From contig JAUCEF010000016.1 in NCBI GenBank assembly GCA_033558025.1, positions 1,240,001 through 1,304,000 of the forward strand: 64,000 bases of DNA. The letters are read 5' to 3'. Each line of letters opens with the position of its first letter. Within the stretch, counting starts at the first letter, position 1. The notes under the pieces were generated by a model, which made no database searches, was not told the origin of the DNA, and was given only the letters and a program-made list of their open reading frames with translations. Positions 33,490-44,140 of the stretch are shown here, one piece after another. Made by a program: the position numbers and the translations under genes. The DNA comes from Phytophthora sp. 'mugwort'. Taxonomy: Eukaryota > Oomycota > Peronosporomycetes > Peronosporales > Peronosporaceae.

Positions 33490-33870
33490 CGCTTACATTC
33501 ACATAGAAGTTTTCTTGCAACACCTCTGATACCGACGCATTTCATGCTCCACTTCGTAGAGGGGTGAAAAGCTGACGCTCACTGATCTCAAGCGAGTCGA
33601 ACACGCAATCGCCATTCTTGCCGACTTAAAGAAATTGTCCGTTGTGCAGGGATTGAATCGCATCGCAATTTTGTGTTGTAAATGTAGAGCTGACGACGCA
33701 TAATCATTTGCTCGTACACGTCGCGATGTGCACAAAATAAATTTTAAGCCTTGTCCGTCCCAACCGGGTTTTTCAAATCTGCCGACTCGCAGTCTGACAG
33801 GCTTATATTCAGCCGAGTTGGGAAAGTGAGAAATAAGTCGCGGTTTGGAAGCAAAATTTCCGGGATAACG
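33490..33870 (-). pseudogene. Fragment of a short-branch family member
   Basis: The minus strand shows RDVYEQMIMRRQL after a NPVGTDKA-like stretch, matching the 40651 gene (NRDVYEQLVLR). The rest is broken by frameshifts, and the N- and C-terminal parts are not traceable. Confidence 0.6.
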
Positions 33871-33949
33871 TCACTCTTACCGTAGTCACAACTATCATTC
33901 CTTACTTTTTCTTAACAATAGAAGTGCAGTACGCTATAGTTGCTGGAGC

Positions 33950-34490
33950 ATCAAGTGACGATTTGATCGATCTCACCCAATGTCTTTCCGCACTTGTCCA
34001 GCTCCAAAATGAAGTGCTGTCGTTCTGTGCCAGCCAGAACACTACGCGTAGTAGTCACGAACGGCAAGAGCTGACGGTAGCACGCGGTTCGACGATCCTC
34101 CAGACCCCTCCCCCCCCCCCCCCAAACAGCACACATTATCGGCTGTGCACTTCAAAATGCCCGTCTAATCACACTGGATGCTCGATCCTAAGTGCCACGA
34201 CGCGAACTGGAGATAGCCATCCGTTTCATTTTCAATGCTGAAACACCCCTACAGTCATCGCTTTTGGGATCAAAGACGCAGCTCCCACACGCCGAGACTT
34301 AAAGGTAGCAGTGGCTGTGCACAGCCTGAATGGACACTTTGTTCTGTCCGACAGAATGCAAAAACCACGTGCTCGTAGATATCGCGGTTGTCTACAAGAC
34401 ATCGAGCTTTCCTTGATCCGGGTGGGTTTTAAAGTTTTTATGTGTGTGTACCGACTGTAGGATCACCCGCACGTCGTAAGGAATTGTCAT
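33950..34490 (-). pseudogene. Short-branch family member, heavily decayed
   Basis: The start region MTIPYDVRVILQSVHTHKN and the end TERQHFILELDKCGKTLGEI are recognisable. The middle has at least four stops and a 14-C run (34110-34123). Clearly non-functional. Confidence 0.75.
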
Positions 34491-34798
34491 AGGCTGGGGC
34501 GACGAAGAAAAAGTAAGGTGAGAAGCTAGTGTTGCATCTTGCTATAGTCTCGCTCCATCACCGACGTTCGACAACGAAAAAAATGCCTCATTATATACAT
34601 TTTAGATAAAAAATAATCAGCGATATAGATGAAATGCTGGTTCTGTTTAACCACGACGAAAGAAAGTTACAAAATCTACAAATTTTTGAAAGAAAAGGAT
34701 GTGGATTTGCGTGGAGCGGGTTGGGCGGGCGATGCTATACTAATGCCTACTACAAAGAGGTCGAACGGGTGCCCCGAGTCGTCCAGGCCTCCAACCGT
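34491..34798. other. Spacer, no gene recognised
   Basis: This lies upstream of the pseudogene on the minus strand and beyond the stop of the phosphodiesterase. Nothing recognisable. Confidence 0.4.
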
Positions 34799-37457
34799 CT
34801 ATGATGGCACCTGAACCTTATCATTGAGAAAAACCTCGTTCTTGATGGCCACGATAGACGAGAGCTGTCTGCGATCGGCCTCTTTCCATAAGGTATAGTT
34901 CTGTTTGGCTATGTTGTGAATGGCGCCGAAGTCCGGCGCGAAGATAACTTGGGCGACCGTGTCGTAGAAGGGAAGGACGATGAACTCAAAGAAACCAACT
35001 TGGTTCTGCACACACACAAATTTGTCAGCGGGGAAGGATGCAAAAAAAAAAACATTTTTAACAAAGTTGTCAACATACCTTTGCACTATTCTCCGAGTGT
35101 CGATCCATGAAAGGTGAAATATCCGAATTGTTGGCACGCTCGTTGTCACCCTGTAGGAAAAACTCTTCGATAATAAGCGCGGACCAGATAACGTGCAACT
35201 TGCGTTTCTTCGCAGCGTGGCCGATGTCGGCGCACTTGATGACAACTTTCATAATCATCATGGGGTCTGTCACGGGCTTCGGGGAGGGACTCGCAGCTCC
35301 CAATCCGGTGCCATTGTTACTGTTTCCAGTTATAGGGATCGCTGTTGCTTCTTGGAGTAATAATGCTTTAAGATTGCCTACGAGTTGCAAATGCATGGAC
35401 AAATCGGTGCTGAGGACCATCTCGATAATAGCCTTCCGGATTTCTCGGTATGGTTTGTCCTTCATACGACCGAAGATATCGCAGAGCGGGTTGCGCATGA
35501 TAAAAAAGGTTTCAGCGAGGTGCATACTCTCGAGGATACTGCGGTCGTTGTACTGCAGGGCCAAGTCGTGCTTTGCCTTGATCAGATAATTGTTGGACTT
35601 TCCCGGGTGGCGGAAATCGTGGATGGCAGCCGCCACTAGCGCCGCGTAGAACTCAAGATTTGTGAGGGTATCTCGGATCTGGCCCTCAGCGAGCGTTGTG
35701 ATGAGGAAGTTGACGGAGTTAACGACGTCAGCAGCATGGCTGCTGTTGTGGTACGGGTTGGCAAGGTATCCGTCGTCCAGCACGTACAAGAAGTTGCGCA
35801 GCACCACGCGGTCGACTCGGAATTCTTCATGCAGTTCATGCAACTCGAACATGGCTGCAGTCACGTACATGAGTGGCCGGTTGCTGGTTTGCTCGGCAAT
35901 TTGTAGGGTGTCCAAGTCCCATCCGTCTTGTTGAATGCGCTGTTTAACCCTCGACAGAGTCTGATCCTCCCACGTTGGCATATCTGGTAGCGGAGCAATG
36001 ACCATGCAGCTCGAAATCCCCCCAGCTCCAACACCTAAGCCATTTTTATAGCTTCTTCCCCGGTTGTCGCTGTTCGAGTTGGAATGGGAACTGTGTGACA
36101 TGGCAACCCCCGAGCGAGTTGTGTCGGCGTAGTCCTTGCGCGCGAGTACCGACAGAGCCCAATTCTTCGTGTCATTATCCACCTCCTTCTCGGACTTCAT
36201 CTGCGCACTAATGTCAGGCACAAAGAGATTCTGATCCAAACGTGCTAGATTGCGGACGATCGCCATGCCACGCTGGGTGTCGTCGTCACTCATGTCAACG
36301 GTGTCAAGGAACGACTTTAACTCCGCCAGCAACGCATGTAATGGAGACGTCAGGTCCAAGTTAAAGTCACTATCACGCTGCGCTAGTTCCTGCTTCAGCG
36401 TGCGGTTTTCCTCTGCGATCAAATTCTTCTCGCGCGTGGCTTTCTCGGCCTCTAACTCGACTGCCCAAACATGGAGAAAGTCTTGCCGCACAACGCGGTC
36501 GACGTCTCGGTTACGAAGTAGCATTGCCAGCGTAAAAACAATCGGGAAGCAGATAACCAAAACTCGATTGAGGATAAATGGGGATGAATCCGTGACTGGA
36601 TAGAACACGAGCGTCAGCGCCATGTAGCTGGCACTAGTGATAACGCCTACGAGTGCGAAATGGAGCGTGTCAATACGTAAGAGCGGCACGAACACAAAAA
36701 TCATAAGTAATCGCAGCAAATTAATGTTCATGGTGGCCGAGGGCAGTAAAATCTCCTTGGTGTACGCCTGCAGCACCTCGGCACGAGTCCCCGAGATGGA
36801 CTTGAATTGCCAGTCAATGCGCACCGAACTGTTGACGAAGAAGATGCGGGAGTCATCGTCATTGGCGATCTGAAGTTCTTCCAGGATAATATCAACGTCC
36901 TTGGATACGTAATTGTACCATTCCGTGAGCATGGAAAACATGCCGCCCGCAATGATCGAGAAACTCCAACAGAGCAACACGAGCGTATAGATCCGTTGGA
37001 ACTGGATCTCGTATGCACGTCGTCGACTAATGTAGACAAGCAATGGGATCGGCAGGATGGGGATAAAGACGAGCAAGAAATAGCGAAAACTTTGTGAACG
37101 AACGCTCGAGTCTTTCGAAAGCAGGTTCGACAAGTTTGACCCCGTAAACACGAGATACATGAGGAAGAAACTCAACGCGATACGTGACGAGCGTGCCGAG
37201 TTCTCACGGGCAAATGTGACTTGATAGAGCTTTTCGAGTCGCGGTTCATTGACGAAAGTGCTCGTGAGTGGGTGGAATTTCACTTCCACGGGGGTTTTCT
37301 TGGTCTGCGCCACATAAACGGAATCGGTGAGTGGGTAAATGCGCGAGACACGTTGGTTCCCTTTCTCCTGGCTTAACGCCGAGTGTATCGCCTCCGAGCC
37401 GTGGTGGTTATATGTGGCGGCGCCGCTACCGCCGAATATTGTGGTTCGAATGGGCAT
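34799..37457 (-). CDS. Six-TM cyclic nucleotide phosphodiesterase
   Basis: Two exons on the minus strand: 35079-37457 or longer, and 34799-35005; the intron 35006-35078 is GT-AG. From the first ATG (37457) the protein is 861 aa. About six hydrophobic segments (for example FFLMYLVFTGSNL, FLLVFIPILPIPLLVYI, FPIVFTLAMLL) are followed by a short coiled coil (EEKATREKNL-like heptads), then a class I PDE catalytic domain with HNSSHAADV, VAAAIHDFRHPG and KCADIGHAA metal-binding His/Asp motifs. It hydrolyses cAMP and/or cGMP at a membrane. The frame stays open another 200 codons upstream (to 38054 and beyond, with a Pro-rich run) but has no ATG, so an upstream exon or assembly error is possible. The membrane-plus-PDE arrangement is seen in protists. 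Confidence 0.88.
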
Positions 37458-38054
37458 TGCTGCGCCGCCACCCGCAGTGGCATCCTTCTGCTTGGCTGGA
37501 TCAGCAGAATTCCCAAGAAATAATGAAGTCACAGTCTTCTGTGTGACTGGCGCGACGGCCTTGGGCGCCGACCGCTCGTCCTCCTTCCCGTCTATCTTCG
37601 ATCCCCGCGTCGTGACGGATGCGATGCGCACCACCTGCCCCGCAGGTGTGCTGTGTTTTTTCCGACCACGGAGCGTCAATGAGCTCTCTGCTTTCTTTTT
37701 CTTGTCCGCGTCGCGGCGGCCACTATCAGAATGATGCGAAAACTTCCGTACCCGGTCGCGAGGGTCTTCCGTAGACGTCAACAACTGCTGCAACCTCGAA
37801 GGCGTCTCGGTGGACGTGGATAAAGGGCTGGAGAAGGAGTGCAACCTCCGGATATTACGCGAGGAAACCAGTGCTCCGGCCTGAGGGGGGGGGGGAGGGG
37901 GGGGGAAGCAAGTCTCCCCACGATATCCGGAAGCGGGAAGCGTTAGTGTTGCCAACCGATCTGCTGCTACGCGGCCACCCGAGGCGTGGAAACAAGCACC
38001 AAACCGCGGACTGTCAGCTTTCTCGAGGCACTGCAACTGGTTTGCCACGTTCAC
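37458..38054 (-). other. Open frame upstream of phosphodiesterase ATG
   Basis: In frame with the phosphodiesterase and free of stops for about 200 codons (and on to a TGA near 38250), but no ATG. Composition is Ser/Arg/Lys-rich with a polyproline run produced by the C-rich strand of the 37885-37905 G tract. It may be real N-terminal coding sequence joined to an unseen 5' exon, or 5' UTR. Confidence 0.4.
37885..37905. repeat. Interrupted poly-G tract
   Basis: Eleven G, one A, nine G. It lies in the open frame upstream of the phosphodiesterase and encodes Pro residues on the minus strand. Its length decides the upstream reading frame. Confidence 0.9.
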
Positions 38055-38582
38055 GTCTCCATAGACAGGGAAAGTGAACGAGAACGAGCTATTGTTGTCC
38101 GGTCGAGTTTGGTGGCGAAACGGACCGTGCCCTCGGGTCTCCGTTTGGACCCCCCTCCCTATTATTAGGAAGTTGCGAGACCGATTGGGTTTCTTTATGT
38201 TGGTATTAGACAGACGGCGTTGGACATTGATAGAGCAACGACACGTTCAGGGAGATAAATGTGCGCAAAATGAAGGTGGGCAGCTTAACCTACGAACGGG
38301 AGACATGAATCGACGTCCGTCACTTCGGATAGGACGCAAATAGTCTCACCATGCATCGAGGTCGTAGCAATGAACTCACTAGATGCGGAGAGTACTCAAG
38401 AATGAAGAAGAGTGAGTCAGATAGCTAATAATGGTAATCATAATAATGGTACCACAAAACATGTACGTTGAAGGTCATTGCAAGATTTCGTGTTGCGTAC
38501 ATAAAATGATACAGTCATTACGACTTCAAATTGCTTCATCAACACTCCGCACAACTGGACTCTCCTGCTACGACTGATCACC
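38055..38582. other. Intergenic between phosphodiesterase and GST
   Basis: No gene recognised. It includes the 5' region of both divergent genes. Confidence 0.5.
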
Positions 38583-39528
38583 ATGACGGAGGAACTATAT
38601 GCGAGTCCTATCAGCCAGCCGTCGCGGGCCGGTACATCATAAGCAGTGCCTCGGCAGTTGTGCATGGGTGACTGACAACCTCTTGCTATTGCGCAGTGTA
38701 TTGGCTTTGCAAGGCGAACAACCACCCGATCGAGTACAAATACACGGACTCGGGCAAGGGCGAGACCCGCGCGGAAACTTTCCTGAAGCTGAGCCCCATG
38801 GGAAAGATCCCAGTACTCAAAGACGGGGAGTTCGTCCTCACGGAGAGGTGGGAAATGTGTCACGGCCAGTGAACTCGTACTCTTTACTAACCACCATCGT
38901 TCTGTGCTCCAGCCACGCAATCATGCTTTATCTCGCAGACAAGCACGGGTGGGAATCGTGGTGCCCCAAGGACCTCAGGATCCGTGCTCGCGTAAGGAAG
39001 GAGTTATTAATTGAAGTTATCCAGGGCTAACCGCTGAGTTGTGCTTGCAGATTCATGAGTACACGAATTGGCACCACCTCAACACGCGCCGCAGCTCCGA
39101 GATCTTCTTCAACCAACTAATGGTAAACATCGGTCGCGGTACGCCCGCCATGGAGTCCATGCTCAAGAAGAAGCACAAGATCATCGCGGACATGTTCCGC
39201 ATCCTGGAGTTCTGGTTGCGTCACGGCAATCTGTACTTGGTGAGTAACACCGAGCCGACGGTTGTCGATCTCTCGTGCTACAATGAAGTGGTGCAGCTCG
39301 AGGTCATGGGGCTGCTCACCAACGTGGAAAAGGACTTCCCCAAGGTCGCGGCCTGGCTCAAGCGCATGAAGGTAACAGCAATGATCTGCAGCTATTACTT
39401 ACACTTTCTCGTATCTAACCGACAATACGCTATTGCTCATGCATCCGAAGGACGTTCCGTACCACGACGAGATGCTCGCCCCCATGGGCAAATTCTTCCG
39501 CAAGTTTAAGCTGGCAGCCAATTTGTAA
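38583..39528 (+). CDS. Glutathione S-transferase (theta-like), five exons
   Basis: Exons 38583-38631, 38697-38847, 38913-38991, 39051-39371 and 39451-39528 join in phase to 225 aa, the usual GST length; all introns GT-AG. The start is MTEELYASPISQPSRA, with the Ser-containing N-terminal active-site region of theta GSTs. PMGKIPVLKDGEFVLTES supplies the cis-Pro segment that binds glutathione. The helical C-terminal domain ends FFRKFKLAANL. The first two intron positions and phases match the GST at 20111-21119 (151-nt second exon in both), and this gene has an extra third intron. Role: glutathione conjugation, cytosolic. Confidence 0.9.
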
Positions 39529-39664
39529 ACAACCCAATGGGGTTTTACTGTTTGGGTCTTTTCAGCCACAGCCAAATAGCATAATCTTGAATATAAATTC
39601 AGTGATTGGTCGAAACAGTGTGCATATCTCCTCACCTCTCACTAGCAAGTTAGTGGCGAGCATC

Positions 39665-39997
39665 ATGTCGGCGGTGGCCAAGAGCTTCAAAAATGCCTTC
39701 CAGGTGTTGACCCCCACGCGCGAGTACGGGGTAGGCAAGCGTATAACGCGCGGAATCTGGGGCAAGTACGCGGAGCCCTCGTTTTGGGAGGTGGTGCGCA
39801 TCCGCCCGTCGCCCGACCTTAAGCACGGCAAAGTCTTTGGCAGATTCACCTTCCGCGGTGCGTTGGTCTGCAGTCATTGCGAGCGGTGGGGGTGGAGGAT
39901 TGACTGTGTTTTGTATGGATGAGCAGGCCAGACAGACCCCAAGGTGAAGCGGATCAATGGCGTCTTGAAGAAGGACTGGACCCACTTTGAGGGCTAA
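39665..39997 (+). CDS. Small mitochondrial ribosomal protein, mS34-like
   Basis: Two exons (39665-39857, 39927-39997) with a GT-AG intron join to 87 aa. The sequence contains YGVGKRITRGIWGKYAEPSF, then a HGKVFGRFTFRGQT segment, like the conserved core of metazoan MRP-S34, where a WG/HGKxxG pattern ends in a strand and RG. The N-terminus is basic with few acidic residues, suitable for mitochondrial import. The assignment rests on this short core, so moderate confidence. Confidence 0.65.
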
Positions 39998-40038
39998 GCG
40001 GCGTAAGAAGACCTGGTGTTGGCCGCACTACTTGATAG

Positions 40039-40378
40039 ATGGAGGGGAAGGACGGAATCGCCAGCAGTTTCACCGAGCAGGAGAGGAGGGACGTGTGTGC
40101 GTGCATACGTTCAGCTGGAGGCGTGCGGCGCTGTGCTGCAGCCGGCGCGGTAAGAGTGCAATACATGGCGGGGTATTATGTCACAGTATCGCTTGTTGGT
40201 CTGTGGTGCGGTGGGATTTGTTGTTATTTTTGGTGTGCAGAGTGCTGGGGTCCGGCAGGTGGGCTCATTAGTCGAGGTTTATTCGATAGCAGGAGAGCAA
40301 GATATCGCCACAGATCTGCTCGGCAATCCTACCTTGCTACACTGCTACCAGGGACAGCTCATCGGGCACGAAGGGTAA
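40039..40378 (+). CDS. Possible small two-exon protein, unknown
   Basis: ATG at 40039; exon 40039-40149, GT-AG intron, exon 40241-40378; the phases join to 82 aa. The second exon reads VEVYSIAGEQDIATDLLGN and LLHCYQGQLIGHEG, which looks protein-like. No family recognised. It could also be a fragment of a longer decayed gene, because protein-like sequence without a clear frame continues to about 40570. Confidence 0.35.
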
Positions 40379-40650
40379 TCTGTTTGCTAACCTCAAATGG
40401 AGATCAGCATGCTTCAGAAGCGGTGGCCACTTGCTTCGAGTTTTCCGCATATATTAGATCGGCGTCGCTCTGCATTCCATCGAAGCTCCGTGTTAAGCGA
40501 ACCCTTCCAGGCAATCATCAGTGAAGCCAGCTGCAGCCTAGATAACTACCGACTTCGGGCACATTGTGATTCCGTGCCTCATTTCCACTCTCGCGTTTAA
40601 GTCCTGAACACACCTGCGTGTTATCCTCTTGTGCCCCGTGACTCTCGACC

Positions 40651-41253
40651 ATAGACCTGTCCGACATACCATTCGACGTTCCGGTGGTCCACCATTCTAT
40701 TCAAACGCACAAGAACCTACAAAACCCCATCGGCGCTACACAGGCTCGTTGTCTGGGAGACAACCGTGACGTGTACGAGCAGCTTGTATTACGTCACCTC
40801 GACAGTGACAAGGTGGCCATCCAGTCGGCTCGCAACGACCGCTACCTCCAAGTCCGCACAAACAGCGACTGCGTGTTCGCCTCGAAGCGTGTCAGCGAGC
40901 AGGACTTCTTCTCCATTGCTACGGACTCGACCTGTTCGCTCTTTTTTGTTTCGTGCTTCATGGGCAATGTCCTGCCGTGCAACGACGACCTTGTGGTCCA
41001 GTGCGAGAACAAGAACCGGCTCGAGACGGGGGCCTGGCACATCGTCGAACCCCATAGCAGTAGTAGCAGTCCTGTCCACCAAGCACAGTCTGTTCCAGGC
41101 CAACGTTACGCTCTTGCTGGCAGAGTCCGTCAATATCTCATCCTGGACCTGGCCAAGGGCGGTAAGACCCCCGACGAGATCGAGCAGATCGTCACGCGTC
41201 TCTTTGACTCCCCTGCTAGCTCGACCTACACCATTCCCCTTGACAAGAAGTAG
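40651..41253 (+). CDS. Beta-trefoil-like family member, short branch (start codon in doubt)
   Basis: An open frame of about 200 codons with no internal damage: DLSDIPFDVPVVHHSIQTH, then NRDVYEQLVLRHLDSDKVAI, a beta-rich body (YLQVRTNSDCVFASK; FFVSCFMGNVLPCND), and the C-terminal helical motif RQYLILDLAKGGKTPDEI. The codon where the paralogue at 32427-33025 has ATG is ATA here (40651-40653), with an in-frame TGA four codons upstream and no nearby ATG. Translation would need a near-cognate start or an upstream exon. Fascin-like actin or lectin binding is inference only. Confidence 0.6.
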   Translation: MDLSDIPFDVPVVHHSIQTHKNLQNPIGATQARCLGDNRDVYEQLVLRHLDSDKVAIQSARNDRYLQVRTNSDCVFASKRVSEQDFFSIATDSTCSLFFVSCFMGNVLPCNDDLVVQCENKNRLETGAWHIVEPHSSSSSPVHQAQSVPGQRYALAGRVRQYLILDLAKGGKTPDEIEQIVTRLFDSPASSTYTIPLDKK

Positions 41254-41402
41254 GTAGGGCGAGCTGCTTTTTATAGATGTACACGTTGAAGTTGCAGGCA
41301 ACTAGCCAAAACCCATCTAACCGCATCACCAACCTAGCAAACCGCAATTTGTTGAAGGTCGAATCTTTCGTCGCCACGTGTAGCTGAGTGCGGAATCCGT
41401 CG

Positions 41403-41418
41403 GCTCATTTCACTTTAC
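41403..41418 (+). promoter_or_regulatory. Oomycete-type initiator element
   Basis: GCTCATTTCACTTTAC closely matches the known oomycete Inr/FPR consensus (GCTCATTYYNCAWTTT-like). It lies about 40 bp upstream of the ATG at 41455. Confidence 0.55.
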
Positions 41419-41454
41419 TATCGGCAACTGCAGCAATCCGACAGGCATCCACTC

Positions 41455-43743
41455 ATGCTCGCGCGAGGCCTGCTTGGCACCCTCTGTCTCTTCAGCGTAG
41501 CATGGTACCACAGTGCCAACGCACTCGAGGCCATTACGACGTCCACTGAGCTCGCGGCCGTCGAGCGCTCGGCCAAAGTGCACGTGCTGCTGGTTTTAGG
41601 TACGGAGGAGAAAGCGCAGGAACTGAACATCGAGGAGATGGCCGTCACGGCGTATCCGACGCTGCTGGAGCTCGAGAAGGAGCTCGAAGGGCTGGTGACC
41701 TTCGGCGTTGTGGACATCGCGCCGCACCGCAAGGACTCGATCGGCAATAAGTGGCAGCTGGCCAAGCTACCGGCGCTCGTGATCTACAAAGACCCACCCC
41801 AAGAGAACCCGTATACGGGCAAAATGTATCGATACTCGAAGGCCACAGATGCCGCGGTCTTGGAGAACCCGCGGAAGCTTAAGAGGATGCTGAAACAGGC
41901 AATCCCCACTGAATATGTGCAGGAACTTGTGGGAGATAAAGCAACGTTATCGAGCTTTGAAAATTTTGTGAACGAAAAGGTTGAGGTAAAGGAGACGGTG
42001 GCACTGCTGATCTCCAAGCAGAAGCACGCGTCACCGTTATATCGGGCCTTGGCGGCCGAGTTTAATGGCCAAGGATTGAGTTTTGTATTTTTGAATAAAG
42101 ACGAGGAAGAGGCGGGGGAGATTATGAAGACGCTGAAAGTAGAGGAACTCCCAGGTATGGTGGTGTTGAGATCCATGACGGAGCATGTGGTGTTGAAGGC
42201 TGAGCATACGAAGACCTACGGCGAGCTGAAGGGCTTTGTGGAGCCTTTTGCGACAGAGAAGGAAGGCGATGAAAAGAGTGGAGTTAAAAGTGACAAGAAG
42301 GGGAAGGAGGGATCGAAGTTTATCAGGTTTTTTTCTGGAAACGATTTCGACGACTTGGTGAAGCGTTCGGACGTGGTTTGGATCATTGAGTTTATGGATG
42401 CCGAGCGCGAGCAGACTTTGACAGAAGAGGAGTGGAAGAAATTGTTGACGGAACTGCACCGCAAGGCAGGCAAGGTGGCGATGGGCGCAGTTAGTTGCGA
42501 GAAAGAACCTGGGTTGTGTGAACTTTATGGCGGACCTGGTGTTCGCGTCTTCACACTCGGGCTGACCGAGGACAAGAAGCTAAAGCGTGGGGATATTCTC
42601 CCACAAACGTTTGCAACAATTGATGAGGCGAAGGAATTGGCTATTGCGACTATCCCGGATCTATCTGCCGAAATCGAGTCTACGGCTAGTCTGCATGCGT
42701 TCATTTCCCACGCAAGAGCAAACCGCGCGCTGCCTATTCTACTGTTCACGACCAAGAAGTACACACCCGCAATGATGAAGGCCCTCGTGCTGTCAGTGCC
42801 AACGCAGAAGGTGATGCTAGCAGTTATTCGCAAGGCTGACGAAGATGTCAAGAAGCAATTCCTGGTGAAGCCATCTGCCAGCACGTCGCTAGTGTGTCTG
42901 GTGCCAACCCAAGCGGATACAGGTGACCCTACTTCTGCTCCGTTCGGTGTTATCGGTTACGAAAAGAAGACGATGGGCGCATACAACTATCCGAACATCA
43001 TGCAGTTTATCCTGCAAGTACTTGCCCAGTATCCCCACCCCCAAGATACCGAGCCAGAAAGCGAAGACATCGACTTCTCGTCTCTCGATGAGAAATCTGC
43101 CCAGTCACTCGTGCCGTACTTGACTAAGAAGAACATGGATGACCTCTGCGACGGCAACAAGATTTGTGCGATCGGATTCTTTGAAGACCACGTGGACACG
43201 CTGAGCGACCCGGAGTCCCGACTTGCAATGTGGTGGACTACCTTTGCGCGTGTGGCTGCTCAGAGCAAGCACAACAGGGAGCCATTCCACTTCATGTGGG
43301 TCAATGGCAAGTGCCAGAAAGACTTTGCTGAAGCGTTCGGCGTTGGTCTCTTCCAGATGCCGACGCTCGCTGTGTATTCTCCTTCAAAGCAGCGCTACGC
43401 AACGAACGTGGGTATTTTCGACGAGGAGAACGCTGCTGCATTCTTAAAGAGCGTGCTTTCTGGAAGCATTGGTACTGTACCGATCGGGGACGTACCCGAA
43501 CTCGGCGGCGAGTGCTCGTTTGACGAAGTCCAAGAAGTAGCGATAGGTGCCGATGGACTCGCTGAGGAGGACGACGACCTGGACGACATGCTAAGCGAGA
43601 TCCTTTCTGACGAGAAGCAACAACGTGACGAGCTCGAAAAGGAACTCAAGTATGAGAAGAAGCAGGCGAAAAAGAGCAAGAAGAAGCAGAAGTCGAAGAA
43701 GAAGAAATCCAAGAAGAAAAAGGCGGCGCGCGGTGAGCTGTAG
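41455..43743 (+). CDS. Secreted/ER thioredoxin-fold repeat protein with Lys-rich tail
   Basis: An intronless 762-aa protein. The signal peptide MLARGLLGTLCLFSVAWYHS is likely cleaved near Ala-Asn-Ala. Several thioredoxin-like segments can be traced (LPALVIYKDP; VEELPGMVVLRSM; MPTLAVYSPSKQRY), but no CxxC active site is seen in them. The last 60 residues are acidic (EEDDDLDDML), then almost pure Lys (KKSKKKQKSKKKKSKKKKAA), ending GEL. It resembles the thioredoxin-like part of PDI- or DNAJC16-type ER proteins without a J domain. Folding or redox scaffolding in the secretory pathway is inference. Confidence 0.72.
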   Translation: MLARGLLGTLCLFSVAWYHSANALEAITTSTELAAVERSAKVHVLLVLGTEEKAQELNIEEMAVTAYPTLLELEKELEGLVTFGVVDIAPHRKDSIGNKWQLAKLPALVIYKDPPQENPYTGKMYRYSKATDAAVLENPRKLKRMLKQAIPTEYVQELVGDKATLSSFENFVNEKVEVKETVALLISKQKHASPLYRALAAEFNGQGLSFVFLNKDEEEAGEIMKTLKVEELPGMVVLRSMTEHVVLKAEHTKTYGELKGFVEPFATEKEGDEKSGVKSDKKGKEGSKFIRFFSGNDFDDLVKRSDVVWIIEFMDAEREQTLTEEEWKKLLTELHRKAGKVAMGAVSCEKEPGLCELYGGPGVRVFTLGLTEDKKLKRGDILPQTFATIDEAKELAIATIPDLSAEIESTASLHAFISHARANRALPILLFTTKKYTPAMMKALVLSVPTQKVMLAVIRKADEDVKKQFLVKPSASTSLVCLVPTQADTGDPTSAPFGVIGYEKKTMGAYNYPNIMQFILQVLAQYPHPQDTEPESEDIDFSSLDEKSAQSLVPYLTKKNMDDLCDGNKICAIGFFEDHVDTLSDPESRLAMWWTTFARVAAQSKHNREPFHFMWVNGKCQKDFAEAFGVGLFQMPTLAVYSPSKQRYATNVGIFDEENAAAFLKSVLSGSIGTVPIGDVPELGGECSFDEVQEVAIGADGLAEEDDDLDDMLSEILSDEKQQRDELEKELKYEKKQAKKSKKKQKSKKKKSKKKKAARGEL

Positions 43744-44140
43744 AGCGACGGCCAGCGTCGACTCGACTCGAGTACATGCGCACGCACTGCATTAAAATAC
43801 ACAGCAAGGCAGTAGCCCCTCGAACAGGCAAACACAAGATAATCAAATCATTTGATTTACTTTTCTTGGATTTACTGTACAAGTACTATGAAGCTTGAAG
43901 TTTAGGCAGACATAAGTTGAAGCGGCGTATCGATTAATTTCATCCAATCATATCTCATCGTTTCGCTTATTTCCGTTCCATATCCCTAGCCCTTTTAAAT
44001 CATCTTGTTGTGTCCCTGTCGGCCACAGTACTCCCTCTCGGCGTCCTCCATTCATTCTTGCGCGCCCAGCCTAGCCCGGGCCTGGTCTTTTAAAGCCGTG
44101 CAGTCCTCAGTGAAGATTCCGATATTCCTCCGACTGAAAA
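43744..44140. other. Intergenic, RPS23 5' region
   Basis: No gene recognised. It contains the RPS23 promoter. Confidence 0.5.
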
